Source: Bacteroidota bacterium
GTDB taxonomy: Bacteria > Bacteroidota > Bacteroidia > Flavobacteriales > Flavobacteriaceae
DNA: 64,000 nucleotides
Assembly: GCA_018829465.1 (NCBI GenBank)
Contig: JAHJTN010000006.1
Location: 215,273 to 279,272, forward strand
Direction of reading: 5' to 3'
A program made the position numbers and the translations under genes. The notes under the pieces were generated by a model. The model saw only the letters and a program-made list of their open reading frames with translations, had not been told where the DNA came from and did not search any database. Positions within the stretch are counted from its first letter, which is position 1; each line of letters begins with the position of its first letter. Positions 16,539-26,188 of this stretch are shown here, piece by piece.

Positions 16539-17057
16539 AAAAAAATTTTATTCCTTTTCGCTCTCTCTTTCCTATTGGCATGTGGCCCCAAGGTGAGTTA
16601 TGATTTTGACAACCGGGCAGACTTTTCTAAGTATCGCACTTTCAACTTCTATCCGGAACTGAAATCCGGCCTGAGCGAACTCGATGAAAAAAGAGTCATC
16701 GACCAGCTGGAAAGGCAATTATCGGTAAAAGGCATTCGACGGGGCGACAATCCTGATTTCTTTGTCAATTTTTACACAAGCCAATTTGAAACGCCATCAC
16801 AACAAAGTGTGGGTATCGGTTTTGGCACTTTTGGCAGGAGATCCGGCGGCACAGTCTCCACGGGTTTCCCAGTAGGCGGCAACGTACTCAACCAGAGAAT
16901 CACGGTCGATTTTGTAGATGTTGCCACCGGCAGCCAAGTTTGGCAAGGGCAGGTGGCCAGCAAAGTAAAAGCACGTGCCAATCCGGAAGAACGCGAAGTT
17001 TACTACGCCAATCTCATTGGGAAAATTTTGTCTAAATACCCGCCCCGCAGAAAATAG
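16536..17057 (+). CDS. DUF4136 lipoprotein
   Basis: The 173-residue protein has a short signal sequence with lipobox (SFLLACG, Cys16), followed by the DUF4136 pattern: an N-terminal DFSKYRTFNFYP segment, a middle Gly-rich stretch (GIGFGTFGRRSGG) and a C-terminal TGSQVWQGQVASK strand. Members are cell-envelope lipoproteins of unknown role. The ATG is the last three bases of family H copy 4. It is followed by a bidirectional terminator shared with tRNA-Gln. Confidence 0.85.
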   Translation: MKKILFLFALSFLLACGPKVSYDFDNRADFSKYRTFNFYPELKSGLSELDEKRVIDQLERQLSVKGIRRGDNPDFFVNFYTSQFETPSQQSVGIGFGTFGRRSGGTVSTGFPVGGNVLNQRITVDFVDVATGSQVWQGQVASKVKARANPEEREVYYANLIGKILSKYPPRRK

Positions 17058-17102
17058 CCGAACAAAAATTGGGACAAAATGCCCGTCCAAAACTGTCAAA
17101 AT

Positions 17103-17136
17103 AAAAAAACCTCCGACAAGGTTAGTCAGAGGTTTC
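17103..17136. terminator. bidirectional intrinsic terminator
   Basis: Arms AAACCTCCGAC and GTCAGAGGTTT (one mismatch) with A-runs and T-runs on the outside. It serves the DUF4136 gene from the left and tRNA-Gln from the right. Confidence 0.75.
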
Positions 17137-17144
17137 TATTTCTG

Positions 17145-17217
17145 TTGGTCTACTAGGGCTCGAACCTAGACTCTTCTGGACCAAAACCAGACGTGTTGCC
17201 AGTTACACCATAGACCA
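17145..17217 (-). tRNA. tRNA-Gln (anticodon TTG)
   Basis: Minus-strand cloverleaf: acceptor TGGTCTA/TAGACCA, D-arm with GTGTAACTGGCAACAC, anticodon stem-loop TCTGGTTTTGGTCCAGA giving anticodon TTG, and T-arm CTAGGTTCGAGCCCTAG. The 3' CCA is not encoded. Confidence 0.95.
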
Positions 17218-17229
17218 AAAATCAGGTTG

Positions 17230-17259
17230 CAAATTTAATATAAACTTTTGGTTGCACAA
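17230..17259 (-). promoter_or_regulatory. promoter of tRNA-Gln
   Basis: On the minus strand TTG (17259-17257), 19-nt spacer, TAAATTTG (17237-17230). This is a full match to the Bacteroidota consensus, 12 nt before the tRNA. Confidence 0.7.
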
Positions 17260-17395
17260 ACTTTTTTCTGAATTTGTGTGTGCATTTTGTTTGAACAAAA
17301 ACGAGATACAACGCAGTTTCTGTATTAAGTACTATTTAACGAAAAGCATCCTAAATTTATTCTTAAATTCGTCCGGTCAATCGTAACTATCAAAT

Positions 17396-20300
17396 ATGAG
17401 TGCAAATTTTGAACGTTGGAACAACTTATTGGGATGGGCAGTTTTTATTGCAGCCCTTATCACTTATAGCCTCACCGTAGAGCCTACCGCCAGTTTTTGG
17501 GATGCCGGCGAATATATTTCTACAGCAGCAAAATTGCAAGTAGGCCACCCGCCCGGTGCACCACTCTACCAGATGTTGGGTGCTTTTTTTGCCATGTTTG
17601 CCACAGATGCTTCGCATGTTGCACTGCTCGTAAACTATCTTTCTGTGTTTTCGAGCGCTTTTACCATTCTTTTTCTTTTTTGGTCAACAACCATCCTACT
17701 TAGAAGAATCCTCACTAGAAATGGTGAGGACTTGACTGACGCAAAAGCCGCGGCTGTTCTCGGAAGCGCGCTTGTCGGTGCTTTGGCCTTTACGTATTCG
17801 GACAGTTTTTGGTTTAATGCAGTGGAAGCCGAAGTGTACGCCATGGCTGCATTGCTGATGTCGCTGATGTTTTGGTTGGGCCTCCGCTGGGAGTCTGAAA
17901 TGTTGGAGCCACGAGGCCATCGGTGGTTAATTTTGATTTCGTTTGTGATTGGTCTTTCTTTCGGCGTGCATTTTATGGCTTTGCTCACCATTCCCGCCAT
18001 TGGGTTTTTGTACTACTTTAAACATTGGAAAACCATTACTGTCAAAAATTTTATCGCTGCAAATATTGTGGTTGTGGGTATATTGATGGTTATTTTCAAA
18101 TTTTTATTGCCTTACACTTTAAAGTTTTTTGGTGGCGCCGAAGTGTTTTTTGTAAATTCGATAGGACTGCCTTTTAATTCGGGAACCATCATTGCGGGTA
18201 TTCTTTTTATAGCCTTTTTTGTCTATTTTATCAAGTTTTCCAAAAAGCGAAAATGGGTACATTTTCATACGCTGCTCCACTGCGTACTGTTTATTTTTAT
18301 TGGTTTTTCTTGTTGGATTATGCTCCCTATTCGGGCAAACGCCAATGTAGTTATCAATGAAAATAAACCTGCAGATGCCAGGGAACTCCTCGCCTACTAT
18401 AACCGGGAACAATATCCGGAAACCAAACTATTCTACGGGCCGCTTTTTACGGAGACCTACGTAGGTTTGGATCCCAAAAATCCATATACAGACGACAAAC
18501 CCAACTACGAAAGGGATGAAAAGACGGGAACATATATCATCGTGAACAAATGGCAGAATGTCAAACAAAATTCTGACGACAGCCAAAAAGGATTTTTACC
18601 CCGAATGTGGAGCACGGAAGCCGAAAACATAGCCAACTATATGCGTTTCACAGCACCGGTAGATTTTACCATCAAACCCGAGTATCGCGGCAATGAAGAA
18701 CTTCGGAGGTTGGTGAGTGAAATCAAATCGGGCGTCAAAAACGGGCGTGTTGAAATGCCGCAATACCATAAATTTTTGGTAGATTACAGCGATTATCTCG
18801 ACATAAAAAAGCCGTCTTTCCTGCAAAATATGAAGTTTTTATTCGAATTTCAGTTTAGCTATATGTACTGGCGCTATTTTATGTGGAACTTCGTAGGTCG
18901 GGAAAATGACGAACAAGGAAGACAAGACAACAATGGCAATTGGATTAGCGGCATTCGAGCAGTTGATGAGTTTTTCTTAGGCTATCCGCAAACCCAATTG
19001 CCCGATGAAATTGCCAAAAACAAAGGCAGAAATACCTATTTCTTTTTGCCATTTTTGCTCGGCGTGCTCGGGTTGCTATTTCACTTCAGAAAGCACCTCA
19101 ACTTTTTCTGGATACTCTTGGTTTTTTTCCTTTTTACAGGGATCGCGCTCAAAATATATCTCAACGAACGCGCCTTCGAACCTCGGGAACGCGACTATGC
19201 TTTGGTAGGTTCATTCTATGTGTTTTCTATCTGGATAGGCATGGGTGCTTATGCCGTTTTTGATTGGCTTCAAAGCAAATTAAATGGCAAATTGGCTGCG
19301 GTGTGTTCTACTGTTGTCACCTTAATGGCCGTGCCTGTTTTGATGGCACAGCAAAATTGGGACGACCATGACCGATCTGATAAATACACCGCACAATCCA
19401 TCGCCAATGCATATTTACAATCTATACAAGAAGAAGGCGAACCGATTATTTTTAGTATCGGCGACAACGACACTTTTGCGCTGTGGTATGCACAAGAAAT
19501 TGAAGGCAAACGAACTGATGTTCGTGTCATCAACACATCATTGGTGGCAACCGATTGGTATATCGATCAAATGAAGCGTCAAGCTTACAAGAGCAGTCCC
19601 ATACCATCGCAACTCAAACACGAGCAATATCGCTACGGAACACGAGATGTTTTGATTTATCAGGAGCTCACCGACAACACTTGGGATATTGATGATTTTA
19701 TGCGTTGGGTGGCCTCAGATGCTCCGCAAACTAAGGTGCAACTCTCTAATGGAGAAGAAATTGTGTTTTATCCGACTAAAAAAATTCGGATTCCTGTTGA
19801 CAAGGAAGCCGTCTTAAAAAATGGCATAGTCAAGGAAAAAGATTCTGCATTGATTGTACCTTATATCGATATAGAAATTGGCAACCAACTTCCTAAAAAC
19901 AGGTTGATGATGCTGGATATTATTGCGAACAACGACTGGAAAAGACCTATTTATTTCACCGGTGGCAGCTACAACAAAGAAGAGTATATTTGGATGAAAG
20001 ATTACCTACAACTGGAAGGTCTGACCTATAAATTGGTACCCATCAAAACGCCAGTATCGCCCAACAACCCCTACGAGATGGGAAGGGTGGACACCGAAAC
20101 CATGTATAAAAACGTCATGAAATGGGAATGGGGCAATATGAACGGAGACATCTATCACGATCCTGAAACCCGCAAAAACAGTATTTCATTTAGAGGAAAT
20201 ATATGGCGGCTTGCCGACCAACTGATCAAAGAAAATCAATTCGACAAAGCCGAAAAAGTTATGGATTTGGTGTTGGAACAAACCCCCGTTGACAAATACG

Positions 20301-20596
20301 GTTTCTTTTCACTCTTAGAACCTTTTGTAGATGGATATTACAAAATCGGCAAAAAAGAAAAGGCTCAAAAATTGTATTTGGAAGTGGCCAAAAACTTTCA
20401 GCAATATGCGGAATACTTCAACCAAATGAATATTGATTTGCAGTATGCATTTATAGACCAAATCATCACCAATATAGAAAGATATAGAAGCCTGACGCAA
20501 GTGTTGGAAAAAAACAGAGACGAACCCTTTGCCGAGCTTCAACAGGACATTTTTGACAGACACGAAGCCTATTTCAGCCATTTTTATCAGGAATAA
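17396..20596 (+). CDS. DUF2723 multi-spanning membrane protein (GT-C-like)
   Basis: A 1066-residue protein. The N-terminal half has about ten or more membrane segments and begins with the DUF2723 block, including FWDAGEYISTAAKLQ (Asp36, Glu39) followed by GHPPGAP (residues 50-56). This acidic pattern in the first outer loop resembles GT-C glycosyltransferases such as protein O-mannosyltransferases. The C-terminal third is soluble, with a segment around DNDTFALWYAQE and TPR-like helices near the end. The likely role is transfer of a lipid-linked sugar to a protein or glycan outside the membrane (inference). The gene is followed after 2 nt by a polysaccharide deacetylase. Confidence 0.85.
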   Translation: MSANFERWNNLLGWAVFIAALITYSLTVEPTASFWDAGEYISTAAKLQVGHPPGAPLYQMLGAFFAMFATDASHVALLVNYLSVFSSAFTILFLFWSTTILLRRILTRNGEDLTDAKAAAVLGSALVGALAFTYSDSFWFNAVEAEVYAMAALLMSLMFWLGLRWESEMLEPRGHRWLILISFVIGLSFGVHFMALLTIPAIGFLYYFKHWKTITVKNFIAANIVVVGILMVIFKFLLPYTLKFFGGAEVFFVNSIGLPFNSGTIIAGILFIAFFVYFIKFSKKRKWVHFHTLLHCVLFIFIGFSCWIMLPIRANANVVINENKPADARELLAYYNREQYPETKLFYGPLFTETYVGLDPKNPYTDDKPNYERDEKTGTYIIVNKWQNVKQNSDDSQKGFLPRMWSTEAENIANYMRFTAPVDFTIKPEYRGNEELRRLVSEIKSGVKNGRVEMPQYHKFLVDYSDYLDIKKPSFLQNMKFLFEFQFSYMYWRYFMWNFVGRENDEQGRQDNNGNWISGIRAVDEFFLGYPQTQLPDEIAKNKGRNTYFFLPFLLGVLGLLFHFRKHLNFFWILLVFFLFTGIALKIYLNERAFEPRERDYALVGSFYVFSIWIGMGAYAVFDWLQSKLNGKLAAVCSTVVTLMAVPVLMAQQNWDDHDRSDKYTAQSIANAYLQSIQEEGEPIIFSIGDNDTFALWYAQEIEGKRTDVRVINTSLVATDWYIDQMKRQAYKSSPIPSQLKHEQYRYGTRDVLIYQELTDNTWDIDDFMRWVASDAPQTKVQLSNGEEIVFYPTKKIRIPVDKEAVLKNGIVKEKDSALIVPYIDIEIGNQLPKNRLMMLDIIANNDWKRPIYFTGGSYNKEEYIWMKDYLQLEGLTYKLVPIKTPVSPNNPYEMGRVDTETMYKNVMKWEWGNMNGDIYHDPETRKNSISFRGNIWRLADQLIKENQFDKAEKVMDLVLEQTPVDKYGFFSLLEPFVDGYYKIGKKEKAQKLYLEVAKNFQQYAEYFNQMNIDLQYAFIDQIITNIERYRSLTQVLEKNRDEPFAELQQDIFDRHEAYFSHFYQE

Positions 20597-20598
20597 TC

Positions 20599-21216
20599 TT
20601 GCACAAAATACTCGTCAAAACGCCATTTTGGCTTCGGCTTCTCTTTCCAAAATACCTTTGGAGAAAATCACTTGGTGAAAAAGTAATCTATCTAACTTTT
20701 GACGACGGACCTACACCAAAAGTTACCGATTGGGTGCTACAACAACTCGATAAATACAATGCCAAAGCCACGTTTTTTTGTGTGGGTGAAAACGTTGAAA
20801 AACACCAAGCAATTTTCAAGACCATAGCGTTTAAAGGCCATCGGATTGGCAACCACGGCATGCGGCACGAAAACGGTTGGGATGTTGACACCCACACCTA
20901 CCTAAAGTCTTATTCGGAAACTCAAAAATTTATTCCTTCCAATTTGTTCAGACCGCCCTACGGACGCATTAAGAACAGACAAGCAAAAGAACTGATAAAA
21001 CTAGGCGTAGAAATAGTGATGTGGGATGTCATCAGCGGTGATTTTGACCCGAGTATTCTACCCAAAAAATGCCTCGCCAATGTTTTAAAACACACCCAAA
21101 ATGGGAGTATTGTAGTCTTTCACGACAGTGAAAAAGCCTTTCCAAATCTGTCTTTTACCCTTCCTAAAATGCTTGACCATTTCAGCAAGGTAGGCTATCG
21201 TTTTGAGCATTTGTAA
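20599..21216 (+). CDS. polysaccharide deacetylase family protein (NodB homology)
   Basis: This 205-residue carbohydrate esterase 4 type protein has all NodB motifs: TFDDGP, the metal-binding NHGMRH, FRPPYGR, MWDVISGDF and IVVFHDS. These enzymes remove N- or O-acetyl groups from envelope polysaccharides. There is no signal peptide, but the N-terminus PFWLRLLFPKYLWRK is hydrophobic/basic. The start is a TTG 2 nt after the DUF2723 stop, with no ATG in frame before the conserved core, so translation is probably coupled to the upstream gene. Confidence 0.88.
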   Translation: MHKILVKTPFWLRLLFPKYLWRKSLGEKVIYLTFDDGPTPKVTDWVLQQLDKYNAKATFFCVGENVEKHQAIFKTIAFKGHRIGNHGMRHENGWDVDTHTYLKSYSETQKFIPSNLFRPPYGRIKNRQAKELIKLGVEIVMWDVISGDFDPSILPKKCLANVLKHTQNGSIVVFHDSEKAFPNLSFTLPKMLDHFSKVGYRFEHL

Positions 21217-21244
21217 GCCTTTTCGACTAGTTTGCGAATTCCAT

Positions 21245-21279
21245 AAAAAAACCCCCAATTGAAGAATTGAGGGCTTTTT
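21245..21279. terminator. bidirectional intrinsic terminator
   Basis: A-run, CCCCCAATT, GAAG loop, AATTGAGGG (one mismatch), T-run. It sits between the convergent deacetylase and glutamine synthetase genes. Confidence 0.75.
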
Positions 21280-21295
21280 AAGGGTCGCTGTTTGT

Positions 21296-23482
21296 TTATC
21301 GCGTAAAGAGCAATTCGCGGTATTTGACCAATGTCCACAACTCGTCGTCAATCAGAATTTCGAGTTTGTCGCAGTGATATCTAATGACTTCAAAGTAAGG
21401 CCTTACCTCATCGCAGTAGGCATACGCTTTCGCCTCAGTATCTTCAATATTGTTGGCTGCTTTTCGTGCTTCTGTCATGTTGGTGACATTGGAGTTGATT
21501 GCCTCTATGTGTTCCGAAATCTCCTTAATCAGGTTAATTTGCTCCTGAGCATACTTTTCAAAATCTTTAGCAAAAATATCCTTGAGTCCTTGTACGTTTG
21601 AAATCAATTTGTTTTGATAGTTTATTGCCGTAGGAATCACATGGTTTCTGGCAATGTCACCTATAACACGACCTTCAATTTGTATTTTTTTGGTGTAGGC
21701 TTCCAATTCTATCTCGTATCTGGCGTGTATCTCAATTGGATTTAGAATGCCGAGTTCTTCAAAAAGTGAAATGCTTTTTTTAGATATATTCGCTTTCAGT
21801 GCTTTGGGTGTAGTTTTGTTGTTTGACAGCCCTCGTTTGGCAGCTTCTTTTTCCCAAGCATCACTGTATCCATCTCCTTCAAAAATAATGCGTTTAGACT
21901 GTTTGATGTATTCGCGAAGTATGTTGAAAATAGCGTCGTCTTTCTTCATGTCCTTACGCGTAACAAGATCATCTACCTCAGCTTTAAATACCGTCAACTG
22001 CTTGGCTACGATGGCAGACAATACCGTCATCGGATTGGCGCAGTTTGCCGAAGACCCCACAGCCCTAAATTCGAATTTATTGCCCGTGAAAGCAAAAGGA
22101 GAAGTTCTGTTTCGGTCTGTGTTGTCTAACAATATTTCAGGTATTTTGCCTACAACATTAAGCTTCAACTCTGTTTTTTCTTCGGGCGATAGCTTTCCGT
22201 CGGATACGTTTTCTAAATCGTCCAAAACTTTGGAGAGTTGATCGCCTATAAAAACAGAAATAATAGCCGGTGGTGCTTCGTTGGCACCTAGGCGATGGTC
22301 GTTGCTGGCAGAGGCAATAGAGGCCCTTAGCAATTCTTCATTTTCATTTACCGCCTTGATGGTATTGATGAAAAAAGTAAGAAATTGTAAATTACTCATG
22401 GGTGTTTTGCCCGGGCCCAACAAGTTGACGCCTGTATCGGTAGCCATCGAAAAATTGTTGTGTTTACCGGAACCGTTAATGCCTGAAAAAGGTTTTTCGT
22501 GCAGCAATACTTTAAGTCCGTGTCTGTCGGCTACTTTTCCCATGATGTCCATGAGTAATGTATTGTGGTCAACGGCCAAGTTGGCTTCTTCAAAAATGGG
22601 TGCCAACTCAAACTGATTGGGAGCCACTTCGTTGTGTCTGGTTTTAACAGGAATGCCTAAAAGCATACATTCTTGCTCCAAATCTCTCATAAAGTTGAGG
22701 GCGCGAATCGGAATTGACCCAAAATAATGGTCTTCCAACTGTTGTCCTTTGGCAGGTGAATGGCCCAAAAGTGCTCTCCCTGTCAGCACGATATCGGGCC
22801 TGGCTGTGGCTAACGATTTGTCTATAAGAAAATATTCTTGTTCCCATCCTAAAGTGGCAATCACTTTCTTCACGTTTTTGTCAAAATATTTAGCAACTGC
22901 CGTTGCGGCTCCGTCAAGTGCCTGAAGGGAACGCAAAAGGGGTGTTTTGTAATCTAGGGCTTCACCTGTATAGGAAACAAAAACGGTAGGAATACAAAGC
23001 GTGGTGCCATATACAAATGCCGGAGATGTTGGGTCCCAAGCGGTATAACCTCTCGCTTCAAAAGTGTTTCGAATGCCACCACTCGGAAAGCTGGAAGCAT
23101 CGGGCTCTTGCTGCACCAACTGGCCGCCATCAAACTTTTCTATGGCCAAACCTCCTCCCACGGGTTCGAAGAAAGCATCGTGTTTTTCGGCGCTGGAGCC
23201 CGTCAAAGGCTGAAACCAGTGCGTATAATGTGTGGCACCTTTGCTCAAAGCCCAAAGTTTCATACCGGCTGCAATGTGCTCTGCCAATTTACGATCAATT
23301 TTTGATCCGTTTTCTGTGGCATCCAAGACACTTTTGTAAGCCTCTTTGGAAAGATATTGGCGCATGGCCTGGTCGTTAAAGACGTTTTTACCAAACAAGT
23401 CTGAACGTCTGACAGATTCGTCTATTTTTACTTGGGGCTTTTGCTGGCTAGCCAACAATGCTTGAGTCCTGATTGTACCCAT
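21296..23482 (-). CDS. glnN: type III glutamine synthetase
   Basis: At 728 residues this is the large GSIII form common in Bacteroidota, making glutamine from glutamate, ammonia and ATP. Visible blocks include AAGMKLWALSKGATHYTHWFQPLTG, abbreviated as the GSIII N-terminal signature (about 70-95). Others are the ATP/metal region GWEQEYFLIDK, HNEVAPNQFELAP, HEKPFSGINGSGKHNNFS and the ENDxxHRLGANEAPPA-like SNDHRLGANEAPP. A long helical C-terminal region follows. The gene is monocistronic or first of a unit. Its upstream region holds a TAAATTTG -7 box and a perfect 10-bp-arm palindrome (23526-23569), suggesting transcriptional control by nitrogen status. Confidence 0.95.
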   Translation of the reverse strand: MGTIRTQALLASQQKPQVKIDESVRRSDLFGKNVFNDQAMRQYLSKEAYKSVLDATENGSKIDRKLAEHIAAGMKLWALSKGATHYTHWFQPLTGSSAEKHDAFFEPVGGGLAIEKFDGGQLVQQEPDASSFPSGGIRNTFEARGYTAWDPTSPAFVYGTTLCIPTVFVSYTGEALDYKTPLLRSLQALDGAATAVAKYFDKNVKKVIATLGWEQEYFLIDKSLATARPDIVLTGRALLGHSPAKGQQLEDHYFGSIPIRALNFMRDLEQECMLLGIPVKTRHNEVAPNQFELAPIFEEANLAVDHNTLLMDIMGKVADRHGLKVLLHEKPFSGINGSGKHNNFSMATDTGVNLLGPGKTPMSNLQFLTFFINTIKAVNENEELLRASIASASNDHRLGANEAPPAIISVFIGDQLSKVLDDLENVSDGKLSPEEKTELKLNVVGKIPEILLDNTDRNRTSPFAFTGNKFEFRAVGSSANCANPMTVLSAIVAKQLTVFKAEVDDLVTRKDMKKDDAIFNILREYIKQSKRIIFEGDGYSDAWEKEAAKRGLSNNKTTPKALKANISKKSISLFEELGILNPIEIHARYEIELEAYTKKIQIEGRVIGDIARNHVIPTAINYQNKLISNVQGLKDIFAKDFEKYAQEQINLIKEISEHIEAINSNVTNMTEARKAANNIEDTEAKAYAYCDEVRPYFEVIRYHCDKLEILIDDELWTLVKYRELLFTR

Positions 23483-23525
23483 AATAATCTTATTTAAGGT
23501 TTTAAATATTTTCTAAAATTCGGCA

Positions 23526-23569
23526 CAAATTTACATAAAAAATTATACCCCTTGATTTTAAGGGGTATA
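23526..23569 (-). promoter_or_regulatory. glnN promoter and 10-bp-arm palindrome
   Basis: On the minus strand TAAATTTG (23533-23526) is an exact -7 box 44 nt before the glnN ATG. Immediately upstream lies a perfect inverted repeat, TATACCCCTT (23544-23553) and AAGGGGTATA (23560-23569), spanning the -33 region. It could be an operator. Alternatively, read from the exchanger gene on the same strand, the stem followed by ATTTTTT could be that gene's terminator. Confidence 0.6.
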
Positions 23570-23606
23570 AACTTATAAAAATTACAAAAAAAATAATTTA
23601 ACCCTC

Positions 23607-24551
23607 TTATTTTTGTATAAAAGTGGAAATTATGTAAAAAGAATAACAAAAAACCAATACGAATCCGCCCAGTCGGCTGATTTGTCGTTTATTCGACATC
23701 CATGTCATAGGCAGTAAAACAAATGCCAAGCCAAGCATCCACCACATATCTGCTTGTAGCAACTCCGGACTTTTTACTTCAATAGGATGAATGATGGCTG
23801 AAATCCCGATGACAGAACCAATGTTAAAGATGTTTGAGCCTATTAAATTACCCAACGATATGGCCTTTTCTTGTCGCAATGCGGCTACAACAGACGCCGA
23901 GAGCTCGGGTAGGCTGGTGCCCAAAGCAATAACCGTCACGGCGATGATACGCTCGCTCACGCCCAAGCCAACGGCTATGTTTACAGCGCCTTTCACCAAC
24001 AATTCCGAACCAAAATATAGGCCTAACGCACTAATTAACAGCCACAAAAACGTTTTAACCCCCGAAATATCTCTGAGCACTTCATCTACTTCCTCCTCAA
24101 GTTCTTCTTTTTTTCGGAAACGGAGCAAGAGATAAATAAAACCAAAAAGCATCAACTGTAAAACAATCCCTTCGTAAACTTCAATCAGAAGATGAGAAGA
24201 CATAAACAAATAGAGCAATATGCTTAAAATCATCATGGCCGGCCAATGTAATCTGCCGAATTGCTTGCCAACTGTGATTGGAAAAATAATAGCCGTAACC
24301 CCTAGTACCAAGCCGATGTTTGCGATATTTGAACCCATGACATTACCGATAGAAATATCGGGGTGGCCGTCCAAAGCTGCTTTGAGGCTGACAATAAGTT
24401 CGGGTGCGGAAGTTGCAAAAGACACGATGGTTAACCCAACTATGGCTTTTGAAATGTTGAGTTTTAAAGAGATGGCCACGGCAGCCCTAACCAGAAAATC
24501 GCCCCCAATAACCAGTAAAAAAAGTCCGCTCAAAAGCATGAGGTAATTCAT
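23607..24551 (-). CDS. calcium/sodium antiporter (YrbG-type CaCA exchanger)
   Basis: The 314-residue inner-membrane protein consists of two inverted repeats of about five membrane helices. Each carries the CaCA alpha motif: TSAPELIVSLKAAL with GNVMGSNIANIG in the first half, and GTSLPELSASVVAAL with GNLIGSNIFNIG in the second. A short acidic cytoplasmic loop (EELEEEVDEVL) separates the halves, and the size is standard for the bacterial YrbG group. It should exchange Ca2+ for Na+ (or H+). It lies 15 nt downstream of nadB on the same strand and is probably co-transcribed. Confidence 0.92.
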   Translation of the reverse strand: MNYLMLLSGLFLLVIGGDFLVRAAVAISLKLNISKAIVGLTIVSFATSAPELIVSLKAALDGHPDISIGNVMGSNIANIGLVLGVTAIIFPITVGKQFGRLHWPAMMILSILLYLFMSSHLLIEVYEGIVLQLMLFGFIYLLLRFRKKEELEEEVDEVLRDISGVKTFLWLLISALGLYFGSELLVKGAVNIAVGLGVSERIIAVTVIALGTSLPELSASVVAALRQEKAISLGNLIGSNIFNIGSVIGISAIIHPIEVKSPELLQADMWWMLGLAFVLLPMTWMSNKRQISRLGGFVLVFCYSFYIISTFIQK

Positions 24552-24566
24552 ATTGACTCTTTGAAT

Positions 24567-26156
24567 TTAAGATTTGATATTATCGATGTTGTAGTGTAGT
24601 CCGATGTTTTCTCTGCGTGCTTGGGCCGCAGAAATAATAAGATAACCCATATTTACGAGGTTTCGCAATTGGCAAATGGCCACACTCAATTTGGATTTTT
24701 CATAAAGCACTTCGGTTTCCTCATGTATCAATTTTAAGCGAGCCAAAGCCCTGCCCAATCGCTCGTCCGAGCGAACAATGCCTACATAAGCACTCATGAG
24801 TTCTTGTACTTCTTTTTTGGCATGTATCACAAGTATATGCTCATTTGGGATTTCGGTTCCTTCGTCGTTCCAATCCGGAATCTGTTCATTATAATCAATA
24901 TTTTCTATTTCTTTAATGCTTTCAAGAAATGCGTTGTGTGAAAAAACCAAAGCTTCTGACAGGGAATTAGAAGCCAATCTGTTGGCACCGTGCAGCCCGG
25001 TGCAACTACATTCTCCGGACGCGTATAGGTTGTGAATACTGGTTTTCCCGTTTCTATCCACTTTGATGCCTCCACACAAATAATGTGCTGCCGGAACCAC
25101 GGGTATCATCTCTTTTGCGGGATTGATGCCCAAAGACTGACATTTTTCGTATATGTTGGGAAAATGACTTTTAAAAAAGGATTCTTCTATAGGTGTTGTA
25201 TCCAAAAAAACATGTGCCCGTCCGCGTTTTTTCATTTCAGCATCTATAGCACGCGCCACGATGTCTCGTGGAGCCAAATCTAAGCGGGCATCGTATTTTT
25301 TCATAAAGGCTTCGCCTCTGTGATTTTTCAAAATAGCACCCGCACCTCTAACTGCTTCCGAGATCAAAAAGGCAGGGCTCTCGTCGGGGTTAAAAAGTGC
25401 TGTAGGATGAAACTGTATAAATTCTACGTTTTCTACTGTAGCTTTCGCCCTGTAGGCCATAGCGATGCCATCGCCGGTGGCAATAACGGGATTGGTTGTG
25501 CTTGCATAGACTTGTCCGCCACCGCCTGTTGCCAAAAGGGTTATTTTAGACAACAGCGTGTGTATTTTATGTGTCCTACGATCCATCAAATACACGCCAA
25601 AACATTTTTTATCGGGGGTGCGCCTGTCTACTTTTTGGCCCAAATGGTGTTGGGTGATAAGATCAACGGCAAAGCAATGGTTGAGCACATGTATCAGGGG
25701 ATGATGCATCACTTTTTCGAGTAGTGCTCTTTCTATTTCGTTACCGGTGGCATCCTTGTGGTGCAAGATGCGATGGTCGGAATGCCCTCCTTCTTTTGCC
25801 AAATCGTACTCCCCTTGTTCGTTTTTGTCGAAGCGCGAACCCCAAGCAATGAGTTCCTGTATGCGCTCGGGCGCAGCGGTAACCACCATGCGTACGATTT
25901 CCCGGTCGCAAAGGCCGTCTCCGGCAACTAAGGTATCTTGGATATGGCTCTCAAAAGTATCGCTGGTTTTGGTCACAGAAGCAATACCGCCTTGTGCGTA
26001 TTTGGTGTTGCTCTCGTCTTCTGATGCTTTGGTGATAAGGGTAATGCTTACCTTTCTGTGGTAGGTTTCAAAATGTGTGGCCACTTTGTATGCGTAGCTC
26101 AATCCGGCAATGCCGGATCCAATGACCAAAAAATCTGTTTTGTTAGGGATTTTCAC
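24567..26156 (-). CDS. nadB: L-aspartate oxidase
   Basis: NadB oxidises L-aspartate to iminoaspartate, the first step of de novo NAD synthesis. The 529-residue flavoprotein has the FAD-binding GSGIAGLSYA near residue 13, the succinate dehydrogenase/fumarate reductase-like TKYAQGGIASV and GGHSDHRILHHKDATG blocks, HYLCGGIKVD, and the C-terminal SGECSCTGLHGANRLASNSL. It is 32 nt downstream of nadA, its pathway partner. The product is unstable and passed to NadA, which fits the adjacency. Confidence 0.95.
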   Translation of the reverse strand: MKIPNKTDFLVIGSGIAGLSYAYKVATHFETYHRKVSITLITKASEDESNTKYAQGGIASVTKTSDTFESHIQDTLVAGDGLCDREIVRMVVTAAPERIQELIAWGSRFDKNEQGEYDLAKEGGHSDHRILHHKDATGNEIERALLEKVMHHPLIHVLNHCFAVDLITQHHLGQKVDRRTPDKKCFGVYLMDRRTHKIHTLLSKITLLATGGGGQVYASTTNPVIATGDGIAMAYRAKATVENVEFIQFHPTALFNPDESPAFLISEAVRGAGAILKNHRGEAFMKKYDARLDLAPRDIVARAIDAEMKKRGRAHVFLDTTPIEESFFKSHFPNIYEKCQSLGINPAKEMIPVVPAAHYLCGGIKVDRNGKTSIHNLYASGECSCTGLHGANRLASNSLSEALVFSHNAFLESIKEIENIDYNEQIPDWNDEGTEIPNEHILVIHAKKEVQELMSAYVGIVRSDERLGRALARLKLIHEETEVLYEKSKLSVAICQLRNLVNMGYLIISAAQARRENIGLHYNIDNIKS

Positions 26157-26188
26157 TAAAGAAGATGGGATGAGCGGGTTTTAAAATT

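Noticed and set aside
23544..23569. Riboswitch or 5' UTR structure for glnN
   Set aside because: The palindrome lies upstream of the predicted transcription start, so it would not be in the glnN mRNA.
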